From the NCBI GenBank assembly GCA_038229875.1, contig JBBROA010000076.1, positions 1 through 20,106 on the forward strand: a stretch of 20,106 nucleotides of DNA, written 5' to 3'. Under the pieces are notes generated by a model. That model ran no database searches. It was not told the origin of the DNA and saw only the letters and a list, made by a program, of their open reading frames with translations. The translations under genes and the position numbers were made by a program. The DNA is from JALYUA01 sp038229875 (GTDB taxonomy: Bacteria > Acidobacteriota > Thermoanaerobaculia > UBA5066 > Gp7-AA6). Shown piece after piece: positions 14,721-20,106 of this stretch (position 1 is its first letter; each line of letters opens with the position of its first letter).

Positions 14721-16936
14721 TCCGAGGAGGAGGCGCAGGGCGCAGGGCGCAGGGCGAAAGGCGACGTCGAAAGACCGGAGCGAGCGGGTTTTCGGAATCG
14801 CGGCCGCCGAGCGCTGAACAGAAAACCTCTCGCCGCACCCCCTCCCGGTCCTTTCACGCCGCGCTTTTTCTCCTCCTGTGTGGCGCGCCGGCTTGCCGCC
14901 GCGCGGCGGAGCCATCGCGGCCGTTTGCCGCCGGGCGCCCCGACATCGTCCTGATCACGATCGACACGCTCCGCGCGGATTCCGTCGGGTTTCTCGGGAA
15001 CAGGAAAGCCGAGACCCCCACCCTCGACCGGCTCGCCCGCGAGGGTGTCGTCTTTCCGGACGCCCATGCGCAGAACGTCGTCACGCTCCCCTCGCACGCG
15101 AACATCCTGACCGGCCTCTACCCGAATCAGCACGGGGTGCGTGACAACGAAGGCTTCGTCCTGCCCGGAAACATTCCGACGCTCGCGACACTGCTGCATG
15201 ACCGCGGGTATTCGACCGGCGCGTTCGTCGGGGCTTTTCCGCTCGATTCCCGGTTCGGCCTGTCCCGCGGATTTGACGTGTACGACCAGTCGTACCCGCA
15301 GGGAGCGAACGAGTATCAGTTCGTCATGGCCGAACGGCCGGCGACCGAAGTGGTGGCGGCCGCCCGCGCGTGGCTTTCCTCCGCGGGCGCATCGCCCCGC
15401 TTCCTGTGGGTGCACCTGTACGACTGCCACGCGCCCTACCGCCCGCCTCCGCCCTTCGACGCCCGTTTCCCCGGCGAGCCGTATCTCGGCGAAGTCGCGG
15501 CGGTCGATGCGGCGCTGGCGCCGCTCGTGGAGGACCTCGCCTCGCGGGGCAAGCCCGCTCTCGTGATTGCGACGTCGGATCACGGCGAAGCGCTCGGGGA
15601 TCATGGCGAGCGGACGCACGGCCTCTTCGCCTACGAAGCGACTCTGCGTGTCCCTCTCCTCATCTGGTCCCCGGGGAACGTCGCTGCGGGATCGGATCCG
15701 CGGCCGGCCCGGCACATCGACATCCTCCCCACCGCCATCGACGCCGCGGGAGGGGGACCGCTTCCGCCGGGTGCCGCGGGGCGATCGCTTCTCGGAAGCT
15801 CCGCTGCCGTGCATGCGAAGGACCGGGCCCTTCCCGCCGAGGCGGCGTACTTCGAGTCGCTGTCCTCTTTCTACACCCGCGGGTGGGCGCCGCTTCGCGG
15901 GATCATTTCGGAAGGATTCAAGTACGTGGACCTCCCGATCCCCGAGCTCTACGATTTGAAGAACGATCCCGGCGAGTCGAAGAACCTGGCAACTTCCCGC
16001 CTCGATGTCGTCCGCCAGCTGAAGGCGCGGCTTCCGGCTTTCTCCGCGGCGGCGGCGGGGTCGTCGTCCGCGGAAACGGCGGGCAAGCTTCGGAGCCTCG
16101 GCTATCTGTCGGGCCGCGCCGCCGCAAAGGAGCGGTTCGGGCCGGAGGACGACCCGAAGTATCTCGTCGCGGTCGACCAGCAGACCCATGACATGGTGGA
16201 CCTCTACCAGCGGGGCCGCGGCCCCGAGGCCATCGCGCTTGCCGAGCGGATCGTGCGTGAGCGGCCGGACATGGCGACGGGGTACGAGTACCTCTCTTTT
16301 CTCCAGGGGCAGGCGGGCGACGACCCGGCCGCGGTCGCGACACTGCGCCGGGCCCAGAAGCGCGGGCTGCTCGACGAACGCCTGAAGAGCCGGCTCGGGC
16401 TGCTTCTGTCGGAGCTCAACCGCGGCAAGGAGGCCCTCGCGGTTCTCGAGCCGCTGTCCGGGAGCGAAGACCCGGACATCTCAAACGCCCTCGGCATCGC
16501 GCGCGCGAGCGCGGGGCAGACGGCGGCGGCAATCCAGGCATTCGAGCGCGCGCTCCGGATCGACCCGCGCAACGCGGTGGCGTGGCAGAACATCGGGATC
16601 ACGCTGGTGCACTCCCGGGACACGCAGGGCGCGCTTCGAGCGTTCGACCGCGCGTTTGCGTTGAACGAGCGCCTTCCGCGCGCCTGGAACGGGCGGGCCG
16701 TGGCGCTCGAGGAGCTCGGACGGCACCCCGAAGCGATCCAGGCGTGGAAGCGCGCGGTCGCGCTGGACGCGGGACAATTCGACGCACTCTTCAATCTCGG
16801 CATCGTTTCCGCCGAGCAGGGCGACGCCGCCACGGCGCGTGTGGCGCTCCAGGCATTCCTGGAGCGCGTTCCTCCGACGCGGGCGCCGGCCGACACCGCG
16901 CGAGCCCGGCAGATCCTCGCGCGACTGCCCTCGTGA
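14717..16936 (+). CDS. Sulfatase-fold (alkaline phosphatase superfamily) hydrolase fused to TPR, putative lipoprotein
   Basis: The 739-residue protein has an N-terminal Arg-rich extension (1-46), a hydrophobic stretch ending in C60 (FLLLCGAPAC) that resembles a lipoprotein signal, a sulfatase-fold catalytic domain at about 75-400, and TPR repeats at about 490-739. Visible active-site residues are D83 (ITIDTLRAD), the nucleophile-position segment VTLPSHANILTGL with T123 where sulfatases have Cys or Ser, D236/H238 in LYDCHAPY, D288-H289 (TSDHGE) and H301 (THG). A Thr nucleophile cannot become formylglycine, so it is more likely a phosphodiesterase, phosphotransferase or related hydrolase than a true sulfatase. 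The GTG start overlaps the previous stop (GTGA). No other ATG, GTG or TTG start lies before the domain, yet the first codons run through a GCAGGGC triple repeat, so the exact N-terminus is doubtful. Confidence 0.85.
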   Translation: MIRGGGAGRRAQGERRRRKTGASGFSESRPPSAEQKTSRRTPSRSFHAALFLLLCGAPACRRAAEPSRPFAAGRPDIVLITIDTLRADSVGFLGNRKAETPTLDRLAREGVVFPDAHAQNVVTLPSHANILTGLYPNQHGVRDNEGFVLPGNIPTLATLLHDRGYSTGAFVGAFPLDSRFGLSRGFDVYDQSYPQGANEYQFVMAERPATEVVAAARAWLSSAGASPRFLWVHLYDCHAPYRPPPPFDARFPGEPYLGEVAAVDAALAPLVEDLASRGKPALVIATSDHGEALGDHGERTHGLFAYEATLRVPLLIWSPGNVAAGSDPRPARHIDILPTAIDAAGGGPLPPGAAGRSLLGSSAAVHAKDRALPAEAAYFESLSSFYTRGWAPLRGIISEGFKYVDLPIPELYDLKNDPGESKNLATSRLDVVRQLKARLPAFSAAAAGSSSAETAGKLRSLGYLSGRAAAKERFGPEDDPKYLVAVDQQTHDMVDLYQRGRGPEAIALAERIVRERPDMATGYEYLSFLQGQAGDDPAAVATLRRAQKRGLLDERLKSRLGLLLSELNRGKEALAVLEPLSGSEDPDISNALGIARASAGQTAAAIQAFERALRIDPRNAVAWQNIGITLVHSRDTQGALRAFDRAFALNERLPRAWNGRAVALEELGRHPEAIQAWKRAVALDAGQFDALFNLGIVSAEQGDAATARVALQAFLERVPPTRAPADTARARQILARLPS
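14735..14755 (+). repeat. Tandem repeat, three copies of GCAGGGC
   Basis: Three exact 7-base units lie at 14735-14741, 14742-14748 and 14749-14755, with a diverged fourth (GAAAGGC) after them. The array starts just after an AGGAGGAGG stretch (14725-14733). Because seven is not a multiple of three, any change in copy number would shift the reading frame of the sulfatase-fold gene if translation really starts at 14717. Such short GC-rich arrays are usually extragenic, which casts doubt on coding here. Confidence 0.7.
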
Positions 16937-19200
16937 GAGGGCGCTTCCCGGCGTGGATTTTTCAATCGGCAGGTCGGCTAAACGGCGCCGCCGGTGCGCT
17001 CATTGGGTGTAGTCTGAAAGACCTTCCGGGGGCGTATACGGCTCAAAAGCTACACATCCTCCCGACGATTTTCCTCTTCGGCGCCCTCGTGTCCGAAGCC
17101 GCTCAGGGCGCGCCCAAACCGGCCGGGAAGCCGGCGAGAAACGTCGTGCACGACACGGCTTCGGTATCGCTCGTCGAGGTCCCCGTGCATGTGACGGGGC
17201 GCGACGGAAAACCGGTCCGCGGCCTCACCGCGGCGGACTTCGAAATTGAAGACGACGGGAAGAAGCAGGCGATCACCGCGGTCGACATCGTTGACCTGGC
17301 GCAGAAACGTGAGGTCACCGGCATTGCGTCGGACCTGCCGCCGTCCGCGCGGAGGCATCTGCTCTTCCTTTTCGACCTCACCTATGCGAAGTCGGCGGAG
17401 ATCGTCCGCGCGCGCGAAGCGGCGACCCGGTTCATCGTCAGCGGGCTCTCTCCCGACGACCTCGCCGCGGTCGCGACGACGTCCGTCGAGAAGGGTGCCC
17501 GCCTTCAGATGAGCTTCACGGCGGACCGGCGGCAGCTCGTCAGCGCGATCGCCGCCGTCGGGCTACCGAGCGAGAGCGAAGAACACTCTTACGATCCGCT
17601 TTCCTTCGTCTTTTCGTTGCCGGGAGATCCGACGTCCACGTCCTCCACACAGGAGCAGACGAAAGGCACGAGTTCCATCATCGACCCGACGTCGTCCATT
17701 CGTCTTTACGCGGCGATGGCGCAGAAGGGGGCGGACGACTATGCCGTAACGCGCGTCGGCCGCCATCTGGGAGCGCTCGGATCGCTCGGCGCGGCCCTCG
17801 ATGCCGTCGAGGGGCGAAAGACCATCGTGTATTTCTCCGAAGGGTTCGACGGGCGGCTGCTTTTCGGCACGCTCGCGCGGCCGAAGTCCGCCGCCGATAC
17901 ACGAGCTGACAACGACGCCATGTATTCCGGCCAATTCTGGACGTTCGATGTCGATCGGCGTTTTGCCGACGGCCCGCTCCACCGGGACCTCGCCGAAACG
18001 ATCGGCATTCTTCGCCGCTCGGACTGCGTCGTGTACGCCATCGACATCGCGGGCCTCACCTCCGACGCCGACACGACCCTGGGCGGCGCCGGACGGGGCG
18101 AAGAATCGCTCTTCGCCCTCGCCCACGGCACGGGTGGCGAGGTCATCAAGAACGCGAACGACCTTTCGGCGCAGTTGAAGCGCATCGCGGAGAGGACCAG
18201 CCTGACCTACGTGTTGGCCTACCAGGCGCCCCACTCCGGTCAGGAGGGTCACTTCCACTCCCTGAAAGTTCGTGTCCTGCGGAAGGGAGCGAAGGTGTCC
18301 GCGCGATCGGGCTACTACGAGACGCGGGCCTTCCAGTCGATGACGCCCCTCCAACGCATGCTGTCCGCGGCTGACGTGATTTCGCACGAGAAGGTGGAAG
18401 GCAACTTTCCTCTCGACCTGCTCGCGCTTCCGTTCGCCGGTGAAAAGATCAGCAGGGTCCCGGTGCTCCTGCAGATTCCTGGCGCCGCGTTTGCGGGCGG
18501 TTCGAAGGACCGATACCCGCTCGAGCTCTACGTCTACATAACCGACGAGTCGGGTCAGATTGCCGACTTCTTCACCCGCGTTCTCACGATCGATCCGACG
18601 AGAGATGGAGAGCAGTTGAGACGCTCCGGTCTCATGTTTTACGGGACCTGCCGCCTGCTCGCGGGCCGGTACCGGGTACGCGCGTATGCACGCGACGGCC
18701 GCGACGGCCGCTTCGGGTTCCGGGTCGCGAGCCTCGAGGTGCCGGATCCAGGCTCGGCGGCGATGCGGGCGCTCCCGCCCCTCTTCGTGAGCGGCACCGG
18801 CGGCATGCGTCTGAAGGACCGCGCGGGGACATCCTCTGCCGGCGAGTCCGAGCCGTTTCGCGTCGGGCAGACGAGCTTCGTTCCGGACGTCGTTCCGATC
18901 ATTTCATCCGGCGGCAGCTCGCGAGTCTGCCTCATGGTTTACCGGAAGGCCGGCGAGTCCACGCTTTCTCCGTTCCAGATCTCCGCCGAAGTGGTCGGCG
19001 CTCCGGGCGGAAAGTCATCGCCGGCGCGGCTCTCCCTGATCGGGCGCTCCGAGCCGGATGCGGAAGGTCTCGTCAAGCTCCTCCTCGACTTTTCCGCTTC
19101 GGACCTCCCGGCGGGCGAGTACTCGCTGCGGGTGAAGGTCCGCGACAGCGGCGACGAGAGCGTGCGGAGCGAGAGCGAGGCGCGGTTTCGCATTTCGTGA
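16933..19200 (+). CDS. VWFA-domain protein of the Acidobacteria type
   Basis: The protein has 755 residues if it starts at GTG 16933, which overlaps the previous stop as GTGA. The first recognisable part is VSLVEVPVHVTGRDGKPVRGLTAADFEIEDDGKKQAI (about 78-114), the hallmark lead-in of the VWFA-related family first described in Acidobacteria. The VWFA domain runs from about 141 to 430 (LLFLFDLTYAKSAEIVRAREAATRFI; RKTIVYFSEGFDGR; DCVVYAIDIAGL; GGEVIKNANDLSAQLKRI). The usual DxSxS metal site is here D148-L-T150-Y-A152, so metal binding may be weakened. A beta-rich tail of about 290 residues is unassigned. A hydrophobic stretch (HILPTIFLFGALVSEAAQG, 41-59) looks like a signal peptide but lies unusually deep. 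Its 40-residue lead has poor codon bias, and no ATG, GTG or TTG lies between, so the true start may be a rarer codon near 17016-17050. Confidence 0.83.
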   Translation: MRGRFPAWIFQSAGRLNGAAGALIGCSLKDLPGAYTAQKLHILPTIFLFGALVSEAAQGAPKPAGKPARNVVHDTASVSLVEVPVHVTGRDGKPVRGLTAADFEIEDDGKKQAITAVDIVDLAQKREVTGIASDLPPSARRHLLFLFDLTYAKSAEIVRAREAATRFIVSGLSPDDLAAVATTSVEKGARLQMSFTADRRQLVSAIAAVGLPSESEEHSYDPLSFVFSLPGDPTSTSSTQEQTKGTSSIIDPTSSIRLYAAMAQKGADDYAVTRVGRHLGALGSLGAALDAVEGRKTIVYFSEGFDGRLLFGTLARPKSAADTRADNDAMYSGQFWTFDVDRRFADGPLHRDLAETIGILRRSDCVVYAIDIAGLTSDADTTLGGAGRGEESLFALAHGTGGEVIKNANDLSAQLKRIAERTSLTYVLAYQAPHSGQEGHFHSLKVRVLRKGAKVSARSGYYETRAFQSMTPLQRMLSAADVISHEKVEGNFPLDLLALPFAGEKISRVPVLLQIPGAAFAGGSKDRYPLELYVYITDESGQIADFFTRVLTIDPTRDGEQLRRSGLMFYGTCRLLAGRYRVRAYARDGRDGRFGFRVASLEVPDPGSAAMRALPPLFVSGTGGMRLKDRAGTSSAGESEPFRVGQTSFVPDVVPIISSGGSSRVCLMVYRKAGESTLSPFQISAEVVGAPGGKSSPARLSLIGRSEPDAEGLVKLLLDFSASDLPAGEYSLRVKVRDSGDESVRSESEARFRIS

Positions 19201-20106
19201 ATCTCCGGATCGTGGCGCTCCTCGCCGGCTTCGTCGTCGCCCTGCCTGTCCCCGGGCTTTCCGACCCCACGGCGGGGGCTCCGGCGAACGCACCCGCGGC
19301 CCGGCTCGAAAAGCTCCGGAGCGAGGAGCGCGGGCCGCGTCCGCCCTCCGCCGCCTCGGCCGCTGCCCGGCGGGAGGCGATTGCCGCCGACTTTCTGGAA
19401 CAGAAGGAGATCGGGCGTGCGATCGAGGTCCTGAAAGAGGCAGCGCAGATCCAGCCGCAAAGCGGACGCATCCTCGCGCGACTGGCTCTCGCGTACCTGG
19501 ACACCGGCGACTTCGAGTTCGCCCGGGCCGCGGTTGACGCCGCCTCCGGGCGCGCCGATCTCGAGCCTGGGCCCGGAGAGCTGTGGAGCGAGGTGGCCGC
19601 GCTTTTCGCCGCCGGAAACCACCTGCAGGACGCGATCGCGGCGTGGGAGTTGCTCGAGCGAAGCGGGGACGCGGGACCCTGGGTGTCGTCGCGGATCGAG
19701 TGGGCGAAGCGGGAGCTCGCGGTCACTCCCGGGCAGCGGCTCCTTCAGGGAGAGCGTTTCGCGATCTACTCCGACTCCGGCGTTTCCGAGACGCTGGTCA
19801 CGGCGATCGAGGAACATCTCGAGCGCGAGTACGAGCGCCAGCGGAAGTTCTTCGGCGCGGGAGAGCTTCCGGGGCCGCAGACGGTGGTTCTCTACGGGGG
19901 CCGCCGGTTTTTCTCGCTGGTGTCGGTGCCCGACTGGGTCTCCGGAGTGTTCGACGGAAAGATCCGAATCTCGGTCGAGTCCTCGAGCCGCTTCGAGAGG
20001 GAGGTCGCATCCGTTCTCTCGCACGAGCTGGCGCACGCCTGGATCCGTTTTCTGTCGCGCGATCACGCTCCGGGATGGCTTCACGAGGGCCTGGCGCAGT
20101 GGTGCG
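19197..20106 (+). CDS. TPR protein with HExxH metallopeptidase (peptidase MA-like) domain, partial
   Basis: The gene runs off the window; 303 residues are visible. GTG 19197 overlaps the VWFA stop as GTGA, and the N-terminus (NLRIVALLAGFVVALPVPGLSDP) is a signal peptide. TPR-like helices cover about 60-175 (AADFLEQKEIGRAIEVLKEAAQIQPQSGRILARLALAYLDTGDFEFAR). From about 185 (GERFAIYSDSGVSETLVTAIEEHLEREYERQRKFFG) begins a gluzincin domain. It has SHELAHAW with the zinc ligands H276 and H280 and catalytic E277, then GWLHEGLAQW with E297 as the probable third ligand. This order is typical of TPR-linked peptidase MA-like proteins. It should be an exported zinc protease, or an inactive relative if later residues are lost; the C-terminus is not visible. 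Confidence 0.85.
   Translation, partial: MNLRIVALLAGFVVALPVPGLSDPTAGAPANAPAARLEKLRSEERGPRPPSAASAAARREAIAADFLEQKEIGRAIEVLKEAAQIQPQSGRILARLALAYLDTGDFEFARAAVDAASGRADLEPGPGELWSEVAALFAAGNHLQDAIAAWELLERSGDAGPWVSSRIEWAKRELAVTPGQRLLQGERFAIYSDSGVSETLVTAIEEHLEREYERQRKFFGAGELPGPQTVVLYGGRRFFSLVSVPDWVSGVFDGKIRISVESSSRFEREVASVLSHELAHAWIRFLSRDHAPGWLHEGLAQWC

Noticed and set aside
14735..14755. CRISPR-like or regulatory array
   Set aside because: Units are seven bases with no spacers; it is a simple tandem repeat.
14609..16189. A 526-residue antisense ORF opposite the sulfatase-fold gene
   Set aside because: No recognisable domain, and its C-terminal region is translated from the tandem repeat; GC-bias artefact.

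Overview
The window looks like chromosomal DNA from a GC-rich, diderm bacterium, most likely an Acidobacteriota member. Three things point that way: a VWFA protein of the kind described mainly from Acidobacteria, a TonB-dependent receptor with an N-terminal carboxypeptidase-regulatory-like domain, and a sulfatase-fold/TPR fusion protein. No tRNA, rRNA, CRISPR array, transposase or phage gene was seen. The placement is inference from family content, not from a marker gene.

Layout. (1) 1-1231: a hairpin-forming dispersed-type repeat, then a minus-strand oxidoreductase of the 2,4-diaminopentanoate dehydrogenase/dihydrodipicolinate-reductase-like family with a good sigma70-type promoter. (2) 1232-3186, plus strand: an exported metal-dependent amidohydrolase, then a 70-residue helical protein and a small lipoprotein joined by a 4-base stop/start overlap. 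(3) 3302-4972: a SulP anion transporter with a STAS domain. (4) 5068-10426: a DNA-repair pair, full-length Lhr helicase and a Fpg/Nei glycosylase, overlapping by 8 bases. (5) 10427-13621: an AT-rich promoter region, a 981-residue TonB-dependent receptor and a textbook intrinsic terminator. (6) 13647-20106: four exported-protein genes in a row, each of the last three starting with a GTG that overlaps the preceding stop (GTGA at 14717, 16933 and 19197). They encode a carboxypeptidase-regulatory-like/TPR protein, a sulfatase-fold/TPR lipoprotein with a Thr in the nucleophile position, a VWFA protein, and a TPR/HExxH metallopeptidase cut by the window edge.

How they may work together. lhr and the glycosylase gene are a known genomic partnership in DNA repair. 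The last four genes form a tightly coupled envelope operon combining TPR scaffolds, an alkaline-phosphatase-superfamily hydrolase, a VWFA adhesion/assembly domain and a zincin protease. I know of no described system with exactly this composition, so it is the best candidate here for an uncharacterised system; its function is unknown. All CDS have the strong GC3 bias of this genome, which also creates many long spurious antisense and shifted ORFs.
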